The notes below the pieces were generated by a model. The model had not been told where the DNA came from and made no database searches. It worked only from the letters and a program-made list of their open reading frames with translations. From the NCBI RefSeq assembly GCF_000499845.2, contig NC_023749.2:45702108-45766107 (forward strand): 64,000 nucleotides of DNA, given 5' to 3'. Source of the DNA: Phaseolus vulgaris (Eukaryota > Streptophyta > Magnoliopsida > Fabales > Fabaceae). Made by a program: the position numbers and the translations under genes. Below are positions 45,410-57,017 of this stretch, piece by piece (position 1 is the stretch's first letter; each line of letters starts with the position of its first letter).

Positions 45410-46484
45410 TGTTGAACAAGGTGTTTGGATATCTCCAAATCCAAGTGGAGTGCATGAAGATCTTTGTTGTTGGTTTTCTGTGTGTGTCTAGTAGTCTTTG
45501 ATTTGTTAATCCACTCTTAGTGATGATCCAAGGTTGTTTGATTTTAATTCTTTTGAAAAATATGTGTTTTCAAAGGAAAGTGAAAAATCAACCTGTTGAA
45601 ATTTTGATTCAACTGGTTGTTTTACACTTAGTGTTTTTCAAAAATAATTTGAATAAGCTTAGAATTGGTTGACCTTGCTGTCAAGCCAACTCAACCGATT
45701 GTTTTGTAATTTCAATCGATTGATTTTTGAAAATCCTTAATAGATTTCTGTTAAGTTAGTTTAATCTGTTTTGTTTGTTTTAAAACTAATTTGACTTTCG
45801 CATTAAATGTTTTTAACAACTAATTGGAGTTTAAATAATCTGTTTTACACTCCTAGTTGTGATTGATTCAAATTATCTCTTTCAAATCAAGTTTTTCCAA
45901 TATTGCTTCAAGTTTTGGATTCTTCTAAGCGTGGATTATGATTGCTTTGTATTTTTTGATTTTCAATCTGTGATTGAACCAGGTGTATTCATTTCATTTT
46001 CTCTCTTGAATATTGTATTTCTATAAAGATTATTGGTGTGCAGATCTAGAGGTTATTCTGGGATCTGTGTTGTGTTTGCCAAAGGAGGTTTGTGTTCTTG
46101 AAGGGTTCAAGATCACCTCTTTGGTGTGTATTGTGTAATCAAGGTGTTTGATTGCTTTGTGAAATACCTAGTGGTTTTTTAGGACTGGATGTAGCTCTTG
46201 GTAAAGAGTGAACCAGTATAAAACATTTTGTGTTGATCTTTCTATCCCTTATTCCTTTAAATTTGTTCTAAGCTTGTTTTTAATAACTATTGGTAAAAAC
46301 AATCAATTGTTTCGCAAAATCAACCGATTGATTTTCTAGAATCATATTAAAACAAATTTGTTTTTTGGCTGAACTGATTTCTATTTCTTTGATTCCTCAT
46401 TGGCTTTTACTCTATCTTCACTAATTTCGAAAATCTTTCATAAAAAATTCACCTTCCTCTTGTTTAAGGCCTATAATCCTAACA
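45410..46484 (+). repeat. Solo LTR (1075 bp), same family as 23350-24442
   Basis: It begins TGTTGAACAAGG and ends ATCCTAACA. The flanks TTCAG (45405-45409) and TTCAA (46485-46489) are a 5-bp target duplication with one change. It aligns with the LTR at 23350 throughout, including the paired AACCGATTG words, GTTTGCCAAAGG, GGACTGGATGTAGCTCTTGG, GTGAACCAGTATAAA and TTGTTTAAGGCC near the end. Homology stops at the proposed left boundary. Confidence 0.83.
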
Positions 46485-46489
46485 TTCAA

Positions 46490-47419
46490 TTCATATAATT
46501 TGATTGAATGTTTAATGCTTGATATGTGAGAAATCACCATTCATGCCTTTAGAACTTGAATGATGTTGGAAACACATTCATTTTTTGAACTCCTTCAAAT
46601 CAACAAACTAAGTCAATGTCTAAGAATGAAATTGAATAATTGGCTTAAAATGTCTTATCTTAATGCAGAAGCAGACTAATTGTAAGTCAAGGAATTGATT
46701 ATGATAGTTTGTTGTTCTAGATAACCATGATTAAAAAATTAACTTGATTTGGCCATAAGGAACAATGAACTTGAAGAAAAAAAACATTTGTAAGTAACAT
46801 CAGCAAAAGAGGTTTACAAAGTGATTCAATCCTAACATTTGTTTTGAATAGATAAACTTCTCATTTTTTTCATTGAGTTTCAATATCGCTATTTATATTA
46901 TCTATATTTTATATATTATATTTATTAAATATAACATATGCAACCCAAAAATGAACAACCTGCTCCTAGTAGATCGCCCTCACACGCAAATACCCTTGCA
47001 TTTCTACAAGGGTAAAGAGGTTGTGTCAGATGAAAATGAAGAATCCCATTGTTTGAGCAAGAAGGCTCTAAGACGACCAACATACAATATGCTAGCATCC
47101 TTCACGAAGAAAGATCCAAAGCTTTAGATGTTCGATGACCTTTTTCGGCAAGTGTACCGAGTTAGAAGTAATAAATTGTCTCTCAAGATGGATATTGAAC
47201 CCAGAAGGAACTATTCTAAAATCTCAAATATAATATTCACTAAATATAAGAAGATGTGTAAAAGTTTGTTTAAAAGGTTGTTTGTATCATGAATTTGTAA
47301 TAAATTAAATAAAAACAAAGTATATGATTTAGATTATTCAATTGGAAAAATTAGGATTGGGGTTAATCATTCTCACTTGTCTGTATTTTCAATGAATAAA
47401 AACATATAACATTCCATTT
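46490..47419. other. Spacer, possibly LTR-derived at its right end
   Basis: No recognised protein. TTTTTCGGCAAGTGTACCGA at 47140-47159 resembles the start of a common Ty3 LTR type, so the repeat at 47420-48272 may really begin near 47136. Confidence 0.4.
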
Positions 47420-48272
47420 TGATTGACATTGATGCACATATAAAAATCCTTCATAACGATTCCTCACATACAAAATTATTAAGAATGTCTCCTAAATATC
47501 GATTCCTCGTATTATAAAAACTTCTTACATTACGAACAAATGTTATAAAGCAATTAATATTACAAATCTATTCCTAGCATTCAAATATGTTAAACATTAT
47601 CATTTAGGTAAGATGTTTAGAAGTACTTTCCAGTAAAATCTAATGATCAAAATTATAAATAAAGATTTAAAATTTAAGAATAAAATGATAATATTAATCA
47701 TCAATCAAGAACAAAATATTATAAATAAATATCACCTCAATACATAAGAGTTTGAACATGTTACTTCCAACCCCAAAGGGAAAACTTAGCCACTCATGGC
47801 AACCATTACAAGCATGGAAATCAAGAAAAGAAGATCCAGAGCGTTTCTCCTTGACGATTGCCTCATTTATGGTTTCCTTCCTTTGGTTCCCCCTCCAGGT
47901 CACACTTTTCCCTCTGCCTTACGCCCTCTGGACTAAGTGACATCTTGCTTAAGCGAGATATTACTTGCTTAAGTGAGTTTTACGAGAAAAGGCCCAATTT
48001 TACTAGAGTGAACTTACTTAAGCGAGTCTTGGGTGAGTTTTCAATGTTCCAACTTTCATTTTCTCCTTTAGCCCTTTCTTTCCATCTTTCCTTAAATTCC
48101 TGAAATTAGCACAAAATTGAGAATAAATCGTTCTTATTCATCTCATAATCCAAAAATATGTAAAAATGTTCAAATTCCTAAATTAGAGGTTGAATTATAA
48201 CTCTATTATTAATTAAAGTCCATAAGTGTCTATCTTTTTACATGAAATATTACTGAATTATGACACTTATCA
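47420..48272 (+). repeat. Dispersed LTR-like repeat, copy 2
   Basis: Partner of 33721-34550. The two copies differ by small indels and substitutions. It ends ACACTTATCA. Confidence 0.65.
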
Positions 48273-48805
48273 ACGTCCCATGACCTTTTGTTTGAAAAAT
48301 TCAAGTTCAATACGACTCATACAAGTTGTGTCGAACCAAAAGAAAAACCTCTCAAATATGTCAACACCCATCCTTCCCTACATTTTATTTACATCTTCTT
48401 TTCTCCACCCAATGCTCAAGTATGCACATGGAAAATGGAATAATATTATCCTTTAGTCACAACAATGACCTTTTTAACTGCCCATTTTTTTATGGTGTTC
48501 TACCCTCTAGGCACCATTCATTGATGATGCTTAAAAAGATAGAGAGATCAAAGAAAAATTGTCTTAAGAAGTGAATAAAAAAAATTTAAAAAAAGAGAAA
48601 GGTGAACCTGTGCTAAAAAAAGACGAAGGCATCATGAGACAATGTCCATCTGAGGAGGAGCCTCCAAGAAGAGAAAATGAGAAGAAGACCAAAATCAGCA
48701 TCCTTCATCTAAGAAGAAGCCACATAAGTTAAGGGGGAGCACCTAACATCTATTATCTAGTGAAATAGTGAATATCTCATGCTAACTCCTATGGTTAAGC
48801 ACCAT
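48273..48805. other. Unassigned, retrotransposon 3' region
   Basis: Lys/Glu-rich short frames, no recognised domain. It precedes a polypurine tract, so it is probably the decayed 3' internal part of the element whose LTR starts at 48820. Confidence 0.35.
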
Positions 48806-49383
48806 AAAAAGGGGAAGATTGTCAGAGAGAAAGTTCAACACTCTGCAACTTTGATTAAGTGCTTAAATCAACAAGACATGTAGTTGCATTCAATAAGATG
48901 AAGATTAGATGATAAATACAACTTAAGACTATGAGTTGGCAAGAGATAAAAAAATATTCTTGAAGCTTAAAAGTATTTCTCTTAGAGAATGTCTTCAAAC
49001 ATCTATCACCAAGAAAGATCGTGGCAAGACAAAACAACATTCAAATATCTCCTAGTTTTTTAGCTAAAGTTGAAACATCTGCTGACTCACCTAACACAAG
49101 TTGTTTTCAACTCTGGCTCATCTGTTTGTCTTATACGGTGTGCATTTTTATCATTGTTTGGTGGAAAAGGTTATCCTACCGAGGAAGTAAGTATTGCCAG
49201 TTATCAAAGAGATTATGTGAAGAAACGAAGAGAATTTAATGTTGCATACCATACTCATTGGATGATGGCAGTAGAAGAAGAAAAAGACAATCAAGAGTGT
49301 TCAAAGGTACTCAACGACCAAATTATTTATTGATGCATGTAACATGCATATCAATTTTAGTTAGTTTATGATGTGGATAGATG
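48806..49383 (+). repeat. Polypurine tract and 3' LTR, copia SIRE-like
   Basis: AAAAAGGGGAAGAT (48806-48819) followed directly by TGTCAGAGAG matches the arrangement AAAAAGGGGGAGAT-TGT at the PPT/3' LTR junction of SIRE/Maximus elements. The right end of this LTR was not located; later sequence to 49383 has no recognised gene. Confidence 0.5.
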
Positions 49384-49691
49384 AAAATTGTACCGTATGG
49401 TCCCGAGGGGTCTCGGTCAACCTTGTTGACTGAATACCCCTCGAACATGGTCTTGACATGCATCATTTAACACAAAATGATTAAATTAGTCGCTATGTTA
49501 GAGGCCAATTACGACCCTATAAATAAGCACAACTACGAAGGCAAAGGTATGCATAAAACAATACTTATTACACTTAACCACCTCAAGTCGAGCATTAACT
49601 TAGGCATCGAATTACCTTTTGTAGGTACACCACCTACATCGACCGAAGACAACACGAGACCAAGAGTCAACAATCATTCAGAGAGCTTAAG

Positions 49692-50732
49692 TGATGTGAT
49701 TCCACTAGCCATATAGAGAATGATTCTTGACATTCTTAGGAATCACCTTGAGCTGGACATTATTGAGGCACTTTTCTTAGAGTTGGATCATTGTTTTAAG
49801 ACAAGAACTCACCAAAAACTAGTACCAAATCCCAAACTCATTTGGATGTTCCACATATTGTCAAATTGAACCAAAAGAGATGGAGGAAAGGCAAAAACAC
49901 TAATTAACAACACAAAACAGTAAGGAACCGAATCAAATTGCTGGAATTGAAGAAGAAAAGATGAAAAACAGCCAAGAACACAAATGAACCATAGCTACAC
50001 AAAACAAGCTGAAATTGCCGAACCAAAACAACTAGAAAACAAGCTAAGACAAGGAAATTAACAAGAGAAGAAAGGAAGGAGAAGAGAATGCTCATGAAGA
50101 TGGAAGAATGGTTGGATGATCACGCCACTAGAAGTATGGATGCTCCTAGATGAGTGTGCAAGCCGCCACTTGAGGAAACCATGATCCTTCAAGATAAGAC
50201 TAGAGAAGAAGGCTCAAAAGCTCTCCAAATGCTCACTCCAATTTTGAGTATAGTTTCTTTAGATAAATTCAAATCTGAATTTTACAAAGGGAGCACCTCT
50301 ATTTATAGCCTAAGGTGCTGAAAAATAGGTGGGAAATTTCAAATAAAACTCATTTGAAATTCCCACAGAAAACAAGTCACATGGGAGGTGTGACCTTTTT
50401 CTACTATGACACCTCCTAAAAACTACACCTACACCACTCTCCTAAGTCACATGGACAATGTGACTTTATTTTACATTTTCACACTCCTTTATTTAATAAC
50501 CACACCTCTTAAAACTATACAAGATTATTTCAAAGCTTGGCCTTGTCCCTCATGGGATGGACTTGGGCTCTTTGGGCTTTGGCCTTCTTGGGCTTGGGCT
50601 TTGGGCTTGGGCCTCATCTTTATTTTATGTCTTCTTTTTAATTTTGAGAAGACTAGAAGGAAGAACTTCAAATGTGAGGGTGGATGTCCTCTTCCTCCAT
50701 TAATAAAAGCCTCCTTTATTTGATTCTCATCA
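49692..50732 (-). repeat. Solo LTR (1041 bp) nested in the 5' LTR of the Ty3 element
   Basis: It begins TGATGTGATT and ends CTCATCA (inverted TGATG/CATCA), with a perfect 5-bp target duplication TTAAG (49687-49691, 50733-50737). The host 3' LTR has the uninterrupted GAGCTTAAGGGAG at the matching place, so the insertion site is confirmed within the window. The minus-strand TATA box GGCTATAAATAG near 50300 gives its orientation. Confidence 0.9.
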
Positions 50733-50775
50733 TTAAGGGAGGATTGAGACCTTTCCGACCTTTTTGTAAGTACAA

Positions 50776-50789
50776 TTGGCCCACCGTGG
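50776..50789 (+). other. Primer-binding site of the gag-only element
   Basis: TTGGCCCACCGTGG resembles TGGCGCCCACCGTGGGG, the PBS of many Tat-like elements, with a GC dinucleotide missing. Confidence 0.6.
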
Positions 50790-50889
50790 TAAAGATTTAT
50801 GGTATCAACACGAAGCACAAAGAACAAGCAACAAGCAACAATGGAAGGCGTTCACATCACCTAACTTTTGGCACTGCTATAAGAGATGG

Positions 50890-51791
50890 CAGATATGAAA
50901 AAGCAAAATGAAAAGGAGGTTTGAGCCCTTAGAGTAGAGAACAAGGAAATGAGAAAGAAGTTGGTTGAGGGGTCCAACGGTCGACAGAAGGAGGAGGCCA
51001 AGCGTAACACGACCCCGAAGGTCACTCCGATAACTTTCCCATTGGCTATGACCAAAATCCCTCACATCGACACTAAGATCGCTAAATTCAAGCTAAATAT
51101 ATCCACCAATACCTAAGCAATTGGAGGAGTCAGACGACACTCTTTTGTGGACGATATTATGGAGGCCCAACTACCACACAGTTGGAAGGGTCTGACCATA
51201 GACCAATATAACAATACAACAGATTCCGACAAGCACCTCGATGTGTACCTCACTCAGATGAGTTTGTATACCACTGGCGATGGTGTCATGAGCCTAGTCT
51301 TCCCCACCTCATTGAAGGGAGGGGCGTTCAGCTGGTTCATACCATCGCAAACTTGTCAAAGGGGAGGAGGAAAGGAAGGTCAGTAAAAAAAGCAGGAATA
51401 AACAAAAAAGAAATATTGGAACAACCTCTCGATCGTGACAGACGTTGATAATAGGACAACACCTACTGGTCGAGATTATGCCAATAGCCGTCTCGAAGTT
51501 TAGAGCGAAATGCTAGCAATAGCATCCACCAAAACCGTGAGAAGTACTCGGTCACCCTTTTGTCAACCGAGAGTACCCGAACCACAAGGGTAACTCGCTT
51601 TCGACACATTCAACAACCAAATCCAACGCCTTATTTAGAGCGTCCACGCGACATGACCTAGTTGCAGAGACCTCACTACCCACCTCCGCTAAGAACTCAT
51701 CGAACCCTGTCGAGGAATGCCCACCCAAAGAAGGAGAGGAAGAATAGGGATAAGAGATGACTAACCTAAAGGAAAAGGGAATTCTCGGCAC
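50890..51791 (+). pseudogene. Ty3 Tat-like gag, decayed
   Basis: The clearest part is 51140-51352: SFVDDIMEAQLPHSWKGLTI, DQYNNTTDSDKHLDVYLTQM, SLYTTGDGVMSLVFPTSLKG and GAFSWFIPSQT. It matches the gag core of Tat-like Ty3 elements (FVDEIM…LP…WK…YDGT.DP.EH…FPTSLKG.A..WF). N-terminal Glu/Lys-rich coiled text lies near 50900-51000 with stops. After 51352 the frame is lost and no protease or pol is present. Confidence 0.75.
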
Positions 51792-52087
51792 CTAGCCACC
51801 GTTCGAAATGTGTAGAAAAGAAGTGGTTCACTTAAAATGTGCTCTTATTTAAAGGCTAAGAGTCACAAAAAGTTCAAACACCACGACGTATCACAACCAT
51901 TAGATATGTCCATATCTAACCGTTACAAAATGAAACGCTGGGATCCCAATGCGAGATTAAATTTCAAAAATCTTGCCAAAACGCACAAAATATTTTAGAA
52001 CCTGCTTCAAAATCCTAAATCTCCAAAATCACCTACTAAGTTCGGCATCACCAAAAACCTCTTCAAGGTTTTCACCAAAAACCTCCC

Positions 52088-52460
52088 GGTCAACCTTGTT
52101 GACAGATTACCCATCAGACAAAGTCCTGACATGCATCCCTTAACACAAAATGATTAACTTAATCATTGTACAACAATTCACCTAAAATCTATAGGTTAAT
52201 TGAAAACCTACCCTAATCTCGGTCTAGTGTTAGAGTCCCATCACGACCCTATAAATAGTCACACCTACCAAGTCAAAGGTACGCATAAAATAATATTTAT
52301 TACACTCAACCACCTCAAACTGAGCACTAACTTAAACATCAGAGTACATTTTGCAAGTACATCACCTACATCGACCAAAGACAACACGAAACCAAAAGTT
52401 AGCGATGTTTCCAAGAGCTTAAGGGAGATCCAAAACCTTTTCCACCTTTTTAGAAATACA
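52088..52460 (+). repeat. 3' LTR of the Ty3 element
   Basis: It matches the 5' LTR and includes the TATA site CCCTATAAATAG near 52247-52258. It ends AGAAATACA at 52460, only 283 bases before the start codon of the threonine aspartase gene, on the same strand. Confidence 0.75.
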
Positions 52461-52743
52461 AAAACAAATAAATGAAAAAAAAACATTAAAGCAAATATAT
52501 TCTTTAATAGTTTAATTTTTATGTATTCCTTTGAAAAATTTACGTTGTGAACTAGTAAATGTTATAAGAAATAAATAAATTTATCATGCATATAAATAAA
52601 ATAAAAAGAAGAGCAAAAAAATTACCTTTTCTTTTTCGTTGCTTCAAATTTTAAACAAATGAAATCTTGTAACATAGGGTTAAAAGAAAGAAAAAGTGGG
52701 AAAGAAGAAGGCCAAAGTGGAAGTAGAACAAGAGGGTGACGAA

Positions 52744-55700
52744 ATGGAGGGAAAGGGATTTTTTGTGGCGGTTCACGTCGGCGCCGGTTACCACTCTCCA
52801 TCTAACGAAAAAGCCCTCAGGTCCGTCATGAACCGCGCATGTCAAGCAGCCGCTTCCGTTCTGTCCAGTGTAAACCAACCAACCTAGCCTTTTTTCTTTT
52901 TTTTTTCATTTTCAATTTCCACTTTTTCACCACTTTTTGTGTTTCTAGGGTTCGGGAACTCGCCTAGACGCCGTCGTAGCTTCCATTCAAGTGTTTGAGG
53001 ATGATTCCTGCACGAACGCTGGCAGAGGCTCCAATTTGACCGAGGACGGTGGCGTGGAATGCGACGCCAGTGTTATGGACGGAAAATCTGGAGCTTTTGG
53101 GGCTGTAGGAGCAGTGCCAGGTACTTGCTTTCTTATTACAACTCAAATCGTTGATTCCATGAATATGATGATGGGTACGATAATAAATTCAAACTGTGCC
53201 CTATGGAGAAATGAGAATAACTCCATTTGTATTGCTTAAGCTTGAATGGTTAATAATTAATGGCAGCTAGGGGGTGTTTGTTAGAACCTATATGGAGCTT
53301 ACGGAAATAGCATGTGACTCCTTTACAAGCTTACGAATCCATGTCGTGGAGTTCTCTAAGAGGTTATGGAATTAGAGCTTTTGGATAAAAATCTTTAGGG
53401 TCTATATCTATACAAGCTAGAAGTGTTTTTTAGTACTTCTCTGATTGAAATCCTATTTGGACAAACTTGTCCATAAAGACAAGAAGAAAGTGAAATAAAT
53501 AAGCCTTTTCATAAGTTAAAATTAATATTTGTATAAGTTAATTTGTAGAAGTTCTTTCATATAGTTTCTTGAATTTTTTAATTTTTAACTTATGCATAAG
53601 TTAATTTTAACTTATGGAAAAATATGTTTTCTTGTTTTGTTGTAAGCTGTAAATTGTTTTCATAAGCTATTCTGAGAGCTGGAAGCAGCTTATATCTTGA
53701 GCTATTTTTATAAGCTTTTCCTAGTACTTACATAATGTTCATGTCATAAGATAAGTCCAAATAAGCTGTAAAAGAACCTTTCCAAACACAGCCCAAGTGC
53801 TTAGCTAGTTTAGTAGGTGGAATGTGAAAATATTTATTTTCTATGGCAACGAATGTTTTGTCTAATTTATTTTAGAGAAATATTTTTTTGAGAAATTCTA
53901 GGGAACTCTTGTTATTCCATTAATTCCAATACAATCTTTATTTTTGATAGAAGTTATGTAGGCTTAAATTATGTGTCAATCGTCCCCTCAATAAGAATGT
54001 GTGAGAGAGTGTCATTAGCATTTCTCTCAACTCTTTTACAGTTCCTGGAAGAGTTTTGCAAAATAAGAAATGTGTTTCTCCAGAACTTATCCCAACCAAA
54101 CATGCATGTCTACAGTGTGCTAAAATAATGTATTTTCGTTCCTGCCTCCTTGAAGAATTGGGAAGATTCTAAGTTTTTACATTGCTGGGTAATCTAATTC
54201 TATGTGGATAAAATGTTGTTTTGAATTTACTTTGTGCTTGTTCGAGACTTTGGAATTTAACTATTTTATACCAAGTTATCTTTGTATTTATTCCATTCGC
54301 TATAGACCAGGTGTCCGCAATGCTATACAAATTGCTGCTTTATTGGCTAAAGAACAAATGATGAGATCTCCATTGCTGGGTCGGATTCCTCCAATGTAAT
54401 CACTATTCAACATCTCTGCATTTGTTACCAAAGCATTTACATAACTTCATGTAACTTACTGCCAAAATTATTATTTGAGAAAGCCTTCTCTTTTTGACCT
54501 TGTGACAAGTCCACTGGTTAATGTCTATTGCTGATGTTCTTATGGGACTTTGTTTTATTTGCAGCTTCTTGGTTGGCGAAGGGGCTCGCAAATGGGCCAA
54601 GTCTAAAGACATCACTTTGCCAACAAGTATAGAGGAGGCCAATGAGGTAATATTTTCACTTATAATTTAAATTCTGCTCTGAAACTTAATTGAATAATGT
54701 CTTACCACTTTGAAATCATAACCTTGTTACTTTGTATAACAGTGGCTAGTCACAGAAAGGGCTAAAGCACAATGGATGAAATACAAATCTATGGTTGAAA
54801 CTGCTAGATCTAAGGCAGACAACACTCCTGAGGTCGATTCTTCTGTCTGTCAAAGTACCACAATACCAGGTAGTTTAATGGCACACTTCCGCAAGACCTC
54901 ACTCTACTTTTTGCTTCTAAAACTGTGAAATCAATAACAACAGTGCTCAAAGACCTTGGACAGATTCATTGACCATGAAAATTAGCATAAGCCTACTACT
55001 GTAAAAGCAATCTTACTGGGAAATAAAGATGTTGTGAAGTCTTCAAATTCTTGAAGTCTTCTGACTTAATATTAGGATATGAAGCTAAGCTTTTGTACCA
55101 ATTATAGATCATTTTTCTAAATCCAAACTAAAACCTTCTCTTGAGAGAGATCTTAAATTGCTAAGGGATTTAAGTGGTTGTGTTCCAAATTAAGTGTAGA
55201 TATGCTATTGGTAAAGATATTGCAATGCCTAGGAGTTTGGGGAAAATGATCTTGCCTGGGATCTTTTCTCCTAGCCTTCAATCGTTACAAGTGTGATACA
55301 CCTGCCAAAGTCATGTGCTCTTTCATATGCAGATAGTGCTTTAGAAGATCGCGTAATGGACACTGTTGGGGTTATTTGTATAGATAATGAGGGGCATGTT
55401 GCATCTGGAGCCTCCAGTGGTGGTATTGCTCTAAAGGTGAAAATGGTTTTCTTGGTTTGCTTCTCTTCTAGTGCTCTGCAGTTCCATATTAGAGTAGTAA
55501 GTAATTACTTATAATTATGTATGAAATATCCAACAGGTTAGTGGACGTGTTGGGTTGGCAGCAGTGTATGGTGCAGGTTGTTGGGCATCATCAAAAGGGC
55601 CCTTTGGGTCTCCGTTCATGGCTGGCTGTTGTGTATCAGGGGCAGGAGAGTACCTGATGAAAGGATTTGCAGCTAGGGAATGCTGTGTTTCATTGTCACT

Positions 55701-57017
55701 GTATGGTTGGCTCTGGGTCATCTGTTTGTATTTTCATGATAGGGGAGACTTTTTATGTAAGATTTGTCCGTGTGCTTAAGTTCTACCATGTCTTCATTTG
55801 ATATGATAGCATGGAGTGGAATATAATCACATATCATATTTGGGACCTTTTACAATTAAAATGATCTGGTATTTCTGAAGGACATTACACCATAATAGTG
55901 TATATTCAATGTCTATACATCCTGCGCCTGTGATTCTATGTTTGATGGTGAGGGCATGCATTAGAATGATGCTTTTCATTGAAATTTTCAAATTTGGAAA
56001 CATTTTATGCTATAGTATGGGTCAGTGGATATTGTGTTGGACACATGTTAAAATATTTTAAAATTTCACTTGAGAAATTAATGAACAAAAAAGACATTTT
56101 TATCTCAAATTTACTTGCTGTGCAAAATTGGTATGCTAGAATTTGTCCAGGTTATGTTTTCTCTTGTGTGAATACTGAAAATATGATCTCTTCAATATCC
56201 AGCTCAGTTTATTGGCTTTAGAAATTGCAACTTCTGATATTAATGCGCTGTTGCATAACTTCATTAATGTGTGGGCTTTATCAATATACCATGGGGAGGA
56301 TTTTTTTGATGTTGACTTTCTTTCAGATCACAGTCTGGTGCTGCTTCTGCTTGCACAAAAATCTTACGCTCTGTTGTTGAGGATGGCAGACAACATGCTA
56401 CTGACAGCAGTGCAGGGATCTTGATTGTGCAGTCAGACGCATCTTTGACAGTGAGTCCCTTCAGCTTTTCCACCTAATAGTTTTGTGAATATTATTAATC
56501 TTTCACTTTCCTTAGGATCAAGGAAAATCATCAAGGCTAAAAGCTGTAGAGATTGCTGCTGCATACACTTCCTTGTCTTTTGGAGTAGGATATTTTGGAA
56601 GCTCCATGGAACGTCCCAAGGTAGCAGATCTGTTATGACTGAGATTTATCATCATATGAAGATTTCATATTATAATTTTTTCTAAATTTAAGTTAATTAT
56701 GTTCATTTTAAGAAATCATTTTATGATGTTAAAAGGGTGCTCATTATGAAATCATCACATTATGGTCCAAATAGCTTAGAAAATTGTCTTCAGAATGTTT
56801 TAGGTTAACTAACGATATTTTTAAATTAGCAAGATTACCATATATTGTCTGGTTTGCTTTTACCTCCCTCTAAACTGATGGTTCTCAGCAAACCATTTGT
56901 AAAGTGATATTTTCCTATTGTTTTATGATCCAGGTTTCCATTCTTAGGAGTACAAAACAACAAAGCAGGATGGCAATAGATCAATTTGGAGCACGGATAG
57001 ATCTTTCAAATGGATAG
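52744..57017 (+). CDS. Threonine aspartase (taspase 1-like), ten exons, 390 aa
   Basis: Exons: 52744-52869, 52949-53120, 54311-54395, 54565-54646, 54743-54869, 55333-55436, 55537-55700, 56327-56450, 56516-56620, 56934-57017. All introns are GT-AG. The 1173 spliced bases keep one frame to TAG. The protein is an N-terminal-nucleophile hydrolase of the plant taspase/L-asparaginase type. It starts [16 protein letters not shown] and has [19 protein letters not shown] with MDG in exon 2. [12 protein letters not shown] in exon 6 contains the self-cleavage and catalytic pair Asp207-Thr208 (Thr codon 55362-55364). SSGG and GCWA follow in exons 6-7. Autocleavage would expose Thr208 and give alpha and beta chains; substrates in plants are not evident here. 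The ATG at 52744 is the first in frame; upstream in-frame codons include only GTG. Length is close to human taspase 1 (420). No broken residue was seen. Confidence 0.93.
53271..53793. mobile_element. Possible MITE in intron 2 of the threonine aspartase gene
   Basis: The left end GGGGTGTTTGTTAGAACC and right end AACCTTTCCAAACACAGCCC are imperfect inverted repeats, and the interior has palindromic TTAACTTATGCATAAGTTAA. Such 'GTGTTTGG…CCAAACAC' elements are frequent in plant introns. Flanking duplications are unclear, so the boundaries are approximate. Confidence 0.5.

Larger units (their letters stand above)
49389..52460 (+). mobile_element. Gag-only Ty3 (Tat-like) retrotransposon with both LTRs
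   Basis: Direct repeats flank a short interior. The 5' LTR starts TGTACCGTATGG and ends GTAAGTACA at 50774, and is split by a nested LTR at 49692-50732. The 3' LTR core spans about 52088-52460. Shared LTR text includes GGTCAACCTTGTTGAC, CACAAAATGATTAA, CACGACCCTATAAATAG-like and CACCTACATCGACC. A PBS-like TTGGCCCACCGTGG follows the 5' LTR. The only recognisable coding sequence is gag. Flanks AAAAT and AAAAC could be a 5-bp target duplication with one change. The 3' LTR's left edge does not align with the first ~20 bases of the 5' LTR. Confidence 0.75.

Noticed and set aside
49070..49333. 87-codon plus frame with charged C-terminus
   Set aside because: No family recognised; adjoins LTR sequence and lacks support as a gene.
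50406..50827. Overlapping open frames on both strands around 50.5 kb
   Set aside because: They sit in the nested solo LTR and arise from repeated GGGCTTGGGC words.
55515..55721. Minus-strand frame over exon 7 of the aspartase gene
   Set aside because: Antisense of a well-supported exon.
56264..56473. Minus-strand frame over exon 8 of the aspartase gene
   Set aside because: Antisense of a well-supported exon.
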